Source of the DNA: Lentisphaeraceae bacterium
GTDB taxonomy: Bacteria; Verrucomicrobiota; Kiritimatiellia; RFP12; UBA1067
Direction of reading: 5' to 3'
Assembly: GCA_004551905.1 (NCBI GenBank)
Contig: SFPL01000004.1
Span: 1-22,065 of the forward strand
DNA: 22,065 bases
Made by a program: the position numbers and the translations under genes. Every line of letters begins with the position of its first letter. The first letter of the stretch is position 1. The notes under the pieces are model-generated. The model saw only the letters and a program-made list of their open reading frames with translations, was not told the DNA's origin and made no database searches. Shown here piece after piece: positions 1-6,079 of this stretch.

Positions 1-431
1 GCGACCGTCAGCACGTCGCCGGTCACCCCCGTGCCGAAGCTCACGCCGGTGGCGAGTCCCTCCGGGATCTTGTGGAGCGCAATCGCCGAAACGAAGAGAA
101 GCGTCTTGCCAATCGAGCGGTTGTTGCGGTGTTCCTCGGCATCGAGACCGGCCAGACGATGGAGGTGCGGAACGATCCGGTCGAGCACGCTGATGAACGC
201 GGCGCCTGTCACCGCGCCCGCAACGGCGAGTGCGAGATTCGTCGCCCCCGCGACGGCAAACGCCGGAGCCAGCAGACCCAACACCGACGCCGCCAGCATG
301 ACACCCGCCGCGAACCCCAGCACGGCGTCATTGAAACGATGGGGTATTCGGCGGACGAGCAGTCCGCCGATTACCCCGAGGACGGTCGAGCCGCCCACTG
401 AAAGCAGAACGAGCAGAAGAATCGTGCTCAT
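1..431 (-). CDS. ZIP-family metal transporter, N-terminal part (gene runs off the left edge)
   Basis: The first 143 residues of a ZIP (ZupT/GufA-like) divalent metal permease, which would import zinc or iron across the inner membrane. The ATG at 431 lies 12 nt after the stop of the QueD-like gene, with a purine-rich GAAGG just before it. The N-terminus is a hydrophobic helix (MSTILLLVLLSVGG), followed by alternating hydrophobic segments (FAAGVMLAASVLGLL, then a long Ala/Val/Gly stretch). Near residues 128-135 the sequence HKIPEGLATG matches the family's conserved HN-x-PEG metal-binding motif of helix IV. A histidine-bearing linker (HLHRL...EEHRNN) sits where ZIP proteins have their variable loop. 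The remaining C-terminal helices, with the second metal-binding helix, are outside the window. Metal specificity cannot be read from this fragment. Confidence 0.88.
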   Translation of the reverse strand, partial: MSTILLLVLLSVGGSTVLGVIGGLLVRRIPHRFNDAVLGFAAGVMLAASVLGLLAPAFAVAGATNLALAVAGAVTGAAFISVLDRIVPHLHRLAGLDAEEHRNNRSIGKTLLFVSAIALHKIPEGLATGVSFGTGVTGDVLTV

Positions 432-443
432 TCAGCCTTCGCC

Positions 444-1025
444 TTACTTCTTCGCCTTTTTCGCGGGCTTCCTGTAGCCGCACTTCGGGCACACGCCGTT
501 GACGAGGGCGATGCCGCAGAGGGGGCAGCGGTCCTTCGTCTTGCCGGGCTTGAACTCGCACGAGGCCGCGTTGACGCCGCTCGTGAAGGTGATCTTGACG
601 ATGTTGAGCTTGTCCTTGAGAAGCTCGTACACCATCTTGATCATCCCCTCGACGGTCATCGTCTCCTTCGTGACGACGAGACGGCAGTCGGGATACGCCT
701 TGCAGAGCTTGTTCTCGAAGGCGACGCCTTTCATGGTGTTCGTCTTCGTGCCGTTCTTGATGCCTTCCTTCTCGTAGACGCCGAGGATGGCCGGGAGGAG
801 CGGATCGTCCTCGCGCAGGATGAGCGCGTGGTCGAAGTTCTTGATGACGTCCCACGCCGTCTTCTGGATCTCGTTGCACGGGAAGACCATGTTGACGCCG
901 GGATTGACGGTGTCCTCGACCTCAATCGTGAGGCCGCCGGTGTGTCCGTGCAGATAACGCGCCTCGCCCTGGAAACCGTAGAAGCGGTGCGCATACTGGA
1001 TGTCGAACTTGGTGATCGATTTCAT
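444..1025 (-). CDS. QueD/PTPS-like protein with C-terminal zinc ribbon
   Basis: A 193-residue protein of the 6-pyruvoyl-tetrahydropterin synthase / 6-carboxytetrahydropterin synthase (QueD) fold. The three zinc-ligand histidines are present: AHRF (H13) and LHGH (H26, H28). A central FDHALIL segment matches the family's LDH motif, and a late acidic residue (SCEF) may be the substrate-anchoring Glu. Two features depart from classical QueD. The catalytic Cys four residues before HGH is Ala (A22). The C-terminus adds a treble-clef-like ribbon, CPLCG...CPKCG, and a Lys-rich tail. The start at 1025 has AAAGGAAAG upstream; a longer upstream reading is only a shadow of the rubrerythrin gene. It follows rubrerythrin by 80 nt and probably shares its transcript. 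A queuosine or folate-type pterin role is plausible, but the missing Cys makes the reaction uncertain. Confidence 0.82.
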   Translation of the reverse strand: MKSITKFDIQYAHRFYGFQGEARYLHGHTGGLTIEVEDTVNPGVNMVFPCNEIQKTAWDVIKNFDHALILREDDPLLPAILGVYEKEGIKNGTKTNTMKGVAFENKLCKAYPDCRLVVTKETMTVEGMIKMVYELLKDKLNIVKITFTSGVNAASCEFKPGKTKDRCPLCGIALVNGVCPKCGYRKPAKKAKK

Positions 1026-1068
1026 TGTTGCTTTCCTTTCGCTTTGGTTTGACGTTTGAAGGCCCGTC

Positions 1069-1084
1069 TGCGCCACACGGCGCA
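1069..1084. other. Short perfect hairpin between rubrerythrin and QueD-like genes
   Basis: A 6-bp perfect stem (TGCGCC/GGCGCA) with a 4-nt loop in the 80-nt spacer after rubrerythrin. No T-run follows on the minus strand, so it is not a standard intrinsic terminator. It could be an mRNA-processing or stability element. With GC-rich sequence, chance is also possible. Confidence 0.35.
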
Positions 1085-1105
1085 CGTCCCGGCCTCCGCC
1101 TGAAA

Positions 1106-1639
1106 TCAGAAGTTGTTCTGCTCGAGCTGGAAGTACGCCTTCGGATGATCGCACACGGGGCACTTCTCGGGCGCTTCCGCGCTCTCGACGATGGCTCCGC
1201 AGTTGCGGCACTGCCACTTGTTCTCGCCGACGCGCACCCAGACCTCGCCGGTCTCGATGTTCTTCGCGAGCTTGCGGTAGCGTTCCTCGTGATGCGCCTC
1301 GACCTCCGCGACCTTGCGGAACTTGAAGGCGATGTCGGTGAAGCCCTCGGCCTCGGCCTCGTCAGCCATGCGCTTGTACATGTCGGTCCACTCCTCATGC
1401 TCTCCGGCCGCGGCGGCGAGCAGATTCTCCGGCGTCGTCTTGATGCCTTCGAAGAGCTTGAACCACATCTTGGCGTGCTCCTTCTCGTTGAGGGCCGTCT
1501 CCTGGAAGATGGCCGCGATCTGCTCGTAGCCCTCTTTCTTCGCCTTCGAGGCGAAGTAGTCGTACTTGTTGCGCGCCTGAGACTCGCCCGCAAAGGCGGC
1601 CATCAGGTTGGCCTCCGTCTTCGATCCCTTGAATTCCAT
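1106..1639 (-). CDS. rbr: Rubrerythrin
   Basis: A 177-residue rubrerythrin, a cytoplasmic non-haem di-iron peroxidase that reduces hydrogen peroxide in anaerobes using electrons from rubredoxin or a similar donor. The N-terminal four-helix bundle carries the ligand pattern: E19 in AGESQAR, E52 and H55 in NEKEHAKMW, GEHEEW near residue 80, and VEAHHEERYRKLA near 113-125. The C-terminal rubredoxin-like FeS4 domain has CRNCG (C144, C147) and CPVCDHP (C160, C163). The start at 1639 has AAAGGAAA upstream. It lies 50 nt after the PerR-like gene and is almost certainly co-transcribed with it, the usual regulator/detoxification pairing. Length matches the family. Confidence 0.96.
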   Translation of the reverse strand: MEFKGSKTEANLMAAFAGESQARNKYDYFASKAKKEGYEQIAAIFQETALNEKEHAKMWFKLFEGIKTTPENLLAAAAGEHEEWTDMYKRMADEAEAEGFTDIAFKFRKVAEVEAHHEERYRKLAKNIETGEVWVRVGENKWQCRNCGAIVESAEAPEKCPVCDHPKAYFQLEQNNF

Positions 1640-1689
1640 GGTGTTTTTTTTCCTTTCTTTGGTTTGGTTGATGGACATCGCAGAGCAAA

Positions 1690-2121
1690 TCACCTGCGCC
1701 GCCGCTTCGCGCATTTGTCGCAGACGCCGGTGACTCGCAGTTCGAGATGATGCCGCTCGCTCGGCATGCCCTCGGGGATCGGCTGCTCCGCCGAGAGCGG
1801 ATAGTCGGTGATCGAACCGCACATTTCGCAGATGAAGTGCGCGTGCGGGCCGAGAATGGTGTCGTAGCGCGCCGCCGAAAGCGCATCGAGCCGCGTGATA
1901 AGCCCCAAATCGGCGAACTCGTTCAGGATGCGGTAGACGGAATCGCGGGTCACGGTCGGTACCGTCTTGCGCACCTCCGCCAGCGTCTCGTCCACCGACG
2001 GATGGCGCCTCGACAGGCGCACGGCGTTGAACACGGCAAGCCGCTGCGCGGTGCATTTGAGCCCGTGTTCGCGGCAGAACGCCGGAAAGGCGTCGCTTGT
2101 GATATCTCCCGTCATCTCCAT
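1690..2121 (-). CDS. perR: Fur-family peroxide regulator (PerR-like)
   Basis: A 143-residue Fur-superfamily repressor with an N-terminal winged helix (about residues 15-85, including TVTRDSVYRILNEFADLGLI) and a C-terminal dimerisation domain. The structural zinc site is CEMC (C98, C101) and CDKC (C134, C137). The regulatory metal ligands of Bacillus subtilis PerR (H37, D85, H91, H93, D104) all have counterparts here: H40, D87, H93, H95, D106. An Asp in the last position is typical of PerR, where Fur proteins have Glu. It heads the transcript with rubrerythrin, so a peroxide-responsive, autoregulated role is inferred. A canonical promoter and an overlapping dyad lie just upstream, and AAGGA precedes the ATG at 2121. 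Confidence 0.9.
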   Translation of the reverse strand: MEMTGDITSDAFPAFCREHGLKCTAQRLAVFNAVRLSRRHPSVDETLAEVRKTVPTVTRDSVYRILNEFADLGLITRLDALSAARYDTILGPHAHFICEMCGSITDYPLSAEQPIPEGMPSERHHLELRVTGVCDKCAKRRRR

Positions 2122-2151
2122 CGTTGGTTCCTTATTCGGTGTAAGATGTAG

Positions 2152-2168
2152 ATAAGTATAACATTTAT
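2152..2168. promoter_or_regulatory. Candidate PerR/Fur operator over the perR -10
   Basis: An AT-rich imperfect 8-1-8 dyad (arms ATAAGTAT and ACATTTAT, 6 of 8 positions pairing) overlaps the -10 and its upstream flank. Size, AT-richness and location fit a Fur/PerR box for autorepression. The match to the B. subtilis PerR box is partial, so this is a suggestion. Confidence 0.45.
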
Positions 2169-2183
2169 TTCCGACGTTGTCAA
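2155..2183 (-). promoter_or_regulatory. Sigma-70-type promoter of the perR-rbr operon
   Basis: A perfect -35 TTGACA (2183-2178) is separated by 17 nt from a -10 TATACT (2160-2155). Transcription should start near 2148, giving a leader of about 27 nt that contains AAGGA before the ATG at 2121. This is one of the two promoters in the window with a consensus -35. Confidence 0.8.
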
Positions 2184-2252
2184 GGGCGAGCGCTACATGT
2201 TTGTCACGGCCACCCGGGTCTCCATGTTACGATTGCGACGCCCGGCTTCAAG

Positions 2253-3302
2253 TCAGTGGCAGCGCCCGTTGACGCGGCGAGGGCAGCTCGACTTGGCCGC
2301 TCCGCCCGTGCCGAGGCAGCGGTAGCAGATTTCGTTTTCAAGCGGTGCGCCGGCGAAGTAGTCGTCAAGATTCTTGAGCGTTGTCGTGGCGATGTTGGCA
2401 AGCGCCTCGTGCGTCAGGAACGCCTGATGCGAGGTGACGATCACGTTGGGGAGCGACACGAGAAGCGACAGCGTCTTGTTCTGCCGCGTAACGTCCGAAC
2501 GGTCTTCGTAGAACCATTCGCTTTCCTCTTCGTACACGTCCAGCCCGGCTGCGCCGACCGTTCCGTCGCGCAACGCCGCAAGCAGCGCCTCCGAATCGAC
2601 AAGCCCGCCGCGCGAGGTGTTGATGAGCGTGAAGCCGCGCTTTGCCTTGGCGAGCGTGTCGGCGTTGATGAGGTGCTTCGTTTCGGGAAGAAGCGGACAA
2701 TGCAGCGAGACGATATCCGACTCGGCGAGGAGCTTGTCGAACGTCACGTACTCAAGCCCAGTCACCGGATTCGGGAATGCGTCGTAAGCGAGGACTCGCA
2801 TTCCGAACCCCTTGCAGATGTCGGCGAAGATGCGGCCGATCTTGCCCGTGCCGACTACGCCTGCCGTCTTGCCGTGAAGGTCGAATCCTGTCAGCCCGAC
2901 AAGCGAGAAGTTGAAGTCCCTTGTGCGAACGGCGGCGCGGTGGATGTGGCGCGTCAACGTCATCAGGAGCGCGGCGGCGTGTTCAGCGACGGCGTAGGGG
3001 GAATAAGCGGGAACGCGCACGACCGTAAGCCCGGCTTCGTATGCCGCCTTGAAATCGACATTGTTGTAGCCCGCGCACCGCATGGCGAGAACCTTGATGC
3101 CACGCTTCACAAGCCCCTCGACTACGGCACGGTCTATCTCGGCATTCACGAACGCGCACACCGCATCGCATCCTTCGGCGAGCGGCAGCGCTGCCACCGT
3201 CAACCGCGTCTCGAAATACACGATCTCGTACCGCCCGTTGTTCTGCCGCTCGAACGACTCCTTGTCATACGGCTTGGTGTCGAAAAACGCAATCCTCTTC
3301 AT
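2253..3302 (-). CDS. D-2-hydroxyacid dehydrogenase, D-lactate dehydrogenase type
   Basis: A 349-residue NAD-dependent D-2-hydroxyacid dehydrogenase of the LdhA type, reducing pyruvate or a related 2-keto acid in the cytoplasm during fermentation. The Rossmann motif GTGKIG is at 151-156, and D174 after the next strand suggests NADH preference. The catalytic triad fits E. coli LdhA spacing: R231 (NTSRGG), E260 (DVYEEE) and H292 (SHQAF). The substrate-domain motif RCAGYNNVD lies near 75-83. The start at 3302 has a GGAGG site and is 12 nt after the 4Fe-4S gene, so the two form an operon. The tail after residue 325 is unusual: it carries C326, C329, C340 and C348, ending GRCH, a possible metal-binding extension. 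Strict lactate specificity is not proven by sequence. Confidence 0.92.
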   Translation of the reverse strand: MKRIAFFDTKPYDKESFERQNNGRYEIVYFETRLTVAALPLAEGCDAVCAFVNAEIDRAVVEGLVKRGIKVLAMRCAGYNNVDFKAAYEAGLTVVRVPAYSPYAVAEHAAALLMTLTRHIHRAAVRTRDFNFSLVGLTGFDLHGKTAGVVGTGKIGRIFADICKGFGMRVLAYDAFPNPVTGLEYVTFDKLLAESDIVSLHCPLLPETKHLINADTLAKAKRGFTLINTSRGGLVDSEALLAALRDGTVGAAGLDVYEEESEWFYEDRSDVTRQNKTLSLLVSLPNVIVTSHQAFLTHEALANIATTTLKNLDDYFAGAPLENEICYRCLGTGGAAKSSCPRRVNGRCH

Positions 3303-3314
3303 GTTTGACCTCCT

Positions 3315-4058
3315 TCACGAATCGATTATCCGTCCGTCGAGCGAGAGTGTGACGACCTGCCAGGGGATGAACTTGCCGGAAGTCTGCAATGCATTCTTTG
3401 CGGCCATTTCAAGCCCGCCGCAGCATGGAACCTCCATGCGAACGATTGTGACGGACTTGATGTCGTTTTCGCGCAATATCTCCGTCAGCTTCTCCGAGTA
3501 GTCAACGGGATCGAGCTTGGGGCATCCGACAATCGTCACCTTGCCGCGCATGAACTCCTGATGGAACGCGGCGTATGCGTAGGCCGTGCAGTCGGCGGCG
3601 ATGAGCAGCTTTGCTCCCTGGAAGAACGGGGCCTTGACCGGCACCAGGCGAATCTGGCATGGCCATTGGGCGAGCTGCGACTGAGAAACTGCTGTTCCAG
3701 GTGCTTGGGCTGCGGTGGATCCGGTCGAGTGGTTGAACTGGCGCATTGCCTTGCCGGGGCACCCTCCTTCGCTAATGCTACGGAGGGCAGGCCCCTCAGC
3801 CTTCATATGTTCCTGCATCTTCGCCATCTTCCGTTCCTGCACGGCCTTTTCGTCGTATGCGGCGGCCTCGCGCTCGACGATTTTGATCGCACCGGCAGGA
3901 CACTCCGGCAGACAGTCGCCCATGCCGTCGCAGTAGTCGTCCTTGACGAGCTTTGCCTTGCCGTCCACCATCGCAATCGCGCCCTCGTGGCAGGCGTTCA
4001 CGCACAGCCCGCAGCCCGTGCATTTCGCTTCGTCTATCTCGACAATCTTTCTTTTCAT
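3315..4058 (-). CDS. 4Fe-4S ferredoxin-domain protein with C-terminal Cys-rich domain
   Basis: A 247-residue iron-sulfur protein of a type common in strict anaerobes. The N-terminal ferredoxin domain has C13, C16, C19, C23 in a normal CxxCxxCxxxC. The second motif has only C43, C49 and C53, with Met46 where a Cys is expected, so one cluster may be 3Fe-4S or have another ligand. A charged linker (residues 62-100) leads to GGCPGKAMRQF, then a low-complexity stretch and a C-terminal domain with AADC (C157), VGCPKLD (C179) and VPCCGG. The first gene of an operon with the dehydrogenase, it is likely an electron carrier or redox sensor; its exact partner is unknown. The linker codes across a 40-nt hairpin (3756-3795). 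The start at 4058 is preceded by CGGAGG. Confidence 0.85.
   Translation of the reverse strand: MKRKIVEIDEAKCTGCGLCVNACHEGAIAMVDGKAKLVKDDYCDGMGDCLPECPAGAIKIVEREAAAYDEKAVQERKMAKMQEHMKAEGPALRSISEGGCPGKAMRQFNHSTGSTAAQAPGTAVSQSQLAQWPCQIRLVPVKAPFFQGAKLLIAADCTAYAYAAFHQEFMRGKVTIVGCPKLDPVDYSEKLTEILRENDIKSVTIVRMEVPCCGGLEMAAKNALQTSGKFIPWQVVTLSLDGRIIDS
3756..3795. repeat. In-frame hairpin element in the ferredoxin-like gene
   Basis: The inverted repeat reads GGGGC-a-CCCTCC, loop TTCGCTAATGCTAC, then GGAGGG-cag-GCCCC: 11 paired bases with a small bulge. It encodes residues 88-101 in the linker between the two domains. The 14-nt loop matches the core found twice in the leuS palindrome. Part of the right arm encodes the GGCPG that I recall as native to this family, so the inserted part may be only about residues 89-97. 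Confidence 0.6.
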
Positions 4059-4091
4059 GTCTCTTGCCTCCGTTTCCTGTTGACGGCGCGT

Positions 4092-4112
4092 ATTATATCA
4101 AAAACGCGTTTT
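4092..4112 (-). promoter_or_regulatory. Promoter with operator-like palindrome for the 4Fe-4S/dehydrogenase operon
   Basis: An extended -10, TGATATAAT, lies at 4100-4092. A perfect 12-bp palindrome, AAAACGCGTTTT (4101-4112), abuts it in the spacer, where a repressor would block RNA polymerase. No good -35 is visible. The predicted start near 4085 leaves a leader of about 26 nt with a GGAGG site. Confidence 0.6.
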
Positions 4113-4262
4113 GCAATATGTTGACGCTCCAACATTTCACGAGATCATGACACTACCATCACATAGGTTGATGCGCATAGTATAGCATTTTGTGGTTCCG
4201 TGCGCAATGCGCGGAATTTCGCCAACATAAGAATTCAGATTCTCTGCGGAATAATCTTCGGC
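4113..4262. other. Intergenic region between the kinase and 4Fe-4S genes
   Basis: No gene is visible in this stretch. It holds a second, weaker extended -10-like site on the minus strand (TGC plus TATACT, with the hexamer at 4184-4179). It also holds an imperfect hairpin at 4196-4216 (TTCC, 2-nt bulge, GCGC, loop AAT, GCGC, GGAA) and a short AGAAT/ATTCT dyad near 4231-4244. None is followed by a T-run on the minus strand, so a terminator for the upstream operon is not established. Confidence 0.4.
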
Positions 4263-5426
4263 TCAGCGCAGGCCGAGGACGAAGCGGCAGCCGTGCGGCG
4301 AGACCGGCTCGAGGCGCACGTCTCCGCCGTGGAGGCGAGCGATGCGGCGGACGATTGCGAGGCCCAGCCCAGCCCCGCCCGACTCCGCCGCGCGCGCCGG
4401 GTCGACCCGGTGGAAGCGCTCGAAGACGCGCTCCGCGTGCTCCGGCGGGATGCCGACGCCGTGGTCCTCCACCGCGATTTCCGCTCCGCGCGCCGTCGCC
4501 GCGCAGGAAACTTCCACCTTCGACGAGCCGGAATGCCTGATTGCGTTGCCGACGAGGTTCGAGACCGCCTCCGCGACGAGGTTGGCGTCGCAGTCCGCGG
4601 ACACCTCGCCGCTGCCGCGGAAGACGAGCTCCACGCCGCGAGGCTCCGCCTCCGCCCGCCGCTCCGCCAAGACCTCCCGGACGAGCCCCGCGAGATCGGT
4701 CCGCGCGCGCTCGGGCGCGGCGCCTTCGCGGTCGAGCCGCGCGAGGTCGAGGATCTGCTGGACGAGCGCATTGAGCCGCTTCGACTCCTTCGCGATCATC
4801 GCGGCGAGGCGCGGTCGCGAGGAGTCGTCCGCCTCGCCGATCATCTCCGCCGCGCCGAGGATGCCTGTAAGCGGCGTCTTGATCTCGTGCGAGACGTCGG
4901 CGACGAACTCGCGGCGGTAGCGCTCGAGGCGAGCGAGCTCGCGGATGCGCACGCGCTGTCGGTAGAGGGCGAAGAAGACAACGAACATCCCGAGCGCGCC
5001 GACGAGCGCGGCCAGCGCGAACAGCGCGACCGCGCGGCGGAACGGCTCGAACACCTGCTCGCGGCGGATGGCGACGGCGACGGAGTGCTCGCCGGCCGCG
5101 GCGCTTTCCTCCAGCATCGGCTCGCCGCGCCCGCCGTCGTAGAGGATGCCGCCGCCGGGCGAGCGGACGCGCAGGACGAGCCCCTTCAGCTCCAGCGCGG
5201 CGGCCACCTCGCGTAGCCGGCGGAAGTCCTGGGTGCGGAGCGGCGCGGCAAGTCCGGCGGCGGTCAGCTCCGCCTGCGTCCTCAGGTCGCGCCGCGCCCA
5301 GCGCTCGACGTCCCGCCCAAAGGACACGACCTGCGCCGCGAACGCGGCAATCACCGCGGCGAACGCGGCGGCCGCGACGACGGTGGCCGCGACGGAGAAG
5401 CGGCGGGATGGGTCGCGGGCGGTCAT
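4263..5426 (-). CDS. Sensor histidine kinase, PhoR-like
   Basis: A 387-residue membrane sensor kinase. Two transmembrane helices (about 12-34 and 133-155) flank a small extracytoplasmic domain of about 95 residues. The HisKA dimerisation domain follows, with the H-box FVADVSHEIKTPLTG (phospho-acceptor H180). The HATPase_c domain shows the N-box SNLVGNAIRH, the G1 box DHGVGIP, the F-box FERFHR and the G2 box GGAGLGLAI. The gene overlaps the response regulator by 4 nt (ATGA), which fixes the ATG at 5426; the longer upstream reading is a shadow of the regulator. It ends an operon headed by a phosphate symporter, so a phosphate-linked signal is inferred. The direct stimulus cannot be read from the sensor domain. 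Confidence 0.92.
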   Translation of the reverse strand: MTARDPSRRFSVAATVVAAAAFAAVIAAFAAQVVSFGRDVERWARRDLRTQAELTAAGLAAPLRTQDFRRLREVAAALELKGLVLRVRSPGGGILYDGGRGEPMLEESAAAGEHSVAVAIRREQVFEPFRRAVALFALAALVGALGMFVVFFALYRQRVRIRELARLERYRREFVADVSHEIKTPLTGILGAAEMIGEADDSSRPRLAAMIAKESKRLNALVQQILDLARLDREGAAPERARTDLAGLVREVLAERRAEAEPRGVELVFRGSGEVSADCDANLVAEAVSNLVGNAIRHSGSSKVEVSCAATARGAEIAVEDHGVGIPPEHAERVFERFHRVDPARAAESGGAGLGLAIVRRIARLHGGDVRLEPVSPHGCRFVLGLR

Positions 5427-6079
5427 TGGCCGAATTCGGAGATGCGGTAGCCGACGCCGCGCACGGTCTCGATGTGGTCGCCCCAGCGCCCGAGCTTGCG
5501 CCGGAGGTTGGCGACCTGCACGTCGACGGTGCGCTCGTCCGGCGGGCGGGCGAAGACGCGACCGCGGTGCGCGACGAGCCGCACGAGGAGCGAGAACTCG
5601 CCGGCGGTGAGGTCGAGCGCCTTGCCGCGCAGCGTCGCGGTGCGCGAGGGCTCGTCGATCCTGAGCCCGTCGAAGTCGCGGCCCTCGGTGACCGGCAGGC
5701 CGCGGCGCAGCACGGCCTTGACGCGGGCGAGCAGGATCTTGCGGTCGAACGGCTTGACGACGTAGTCGTCGGCGCCGGCCTCGAGCCCGCGCACGATGTC
5801 CTCGGGCTGCGTGCACGCGGTGATCATGATGATGCGGGTCGCGGCGAGCGCGGGGGCGGCGCGGACGGCGCGCGCGAACGAGAAGCCGTCCAGCCCCGGC
5901 AGCATCACGTCGAGGAGCACCAGGTCCGGCGCGCGGCGCTTCGCCTCCGTAAGCCCCTCGTCGCCGCGCGCGGCCTCGCGCACGTCGGCGTAGCCGGCGC
6001 CGACGAGCGCCATCGCGAGGAGGGCGCGGATGGTGGGGTCATCCTCGACGACGAGCACGCTCGCCTCGGGGCCGCTCAC
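5423..6079 (-). CDS. OmpR/PhoB-family response regulator with shortened DNA-binding domain
   Basis: A 218-residue response regulator. The receiver domain (about 5-122) has the acidic pair EDD (12-14), phospho-acceptor D57 in LLDVMLPG, T87 and K109 (VVKPFD). The C-terminal winged helix (about 134-216) shows DGLRID, LTAGEFSLLVRLVAHRGRVF, RTVDVQVANLRRKL and VRGVGYRI. Between GRVF and RTVDV, family members carry roughly S-R-x-x-L-L-x-x-V-W-G plus a loop; here there is only ARPPDE. Helix alpha-2 and the transactivation loop therefore seem to be missing, while the recognition helix remains. The start is GTG at 6079, overlapping the symporter stop as GTGA. It is partnered with the downstream kinase, and phosphate control is inferred from the neighbours. 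Confidence 0.9.
   Translation of the reverse strand: MSGPEASVLVVEDDPTIRALLAMALVGAGYADVREAARGDEGLTEAKRRAPDLVLLDVMLPGLDGFSFARAVRAAPALAATRIIMITACTQPEDIVRGLEAGADDYVVKPFDRKILLARVKAVLRRGLPVTEGRDFDGLRIDEPSRTATLRGKALDLTAGEFSLLVRLVAHRGRVFARPPDERTVDVQVANLRRKLGRWGDHIETVRGVGYRISEFGQ

Noticed and set aside
2184..2252. Small gene after the dehydrogenase
   Set aside because: Only very short frames without a ribosome-binding site or recognisable product are present.
4196..4216. Intrinsic terminator for the kinase operon
   Set aside because: The stem is short and bulged, and no T-run follows on the minus strand.
5427..5816. Longer N-terminus for the histidine kinase
   Set aside because: The extension lies wholly in the response regulator gene in another frame and is Arg/Ala-rich; the ATGA overlap gives the natural start.
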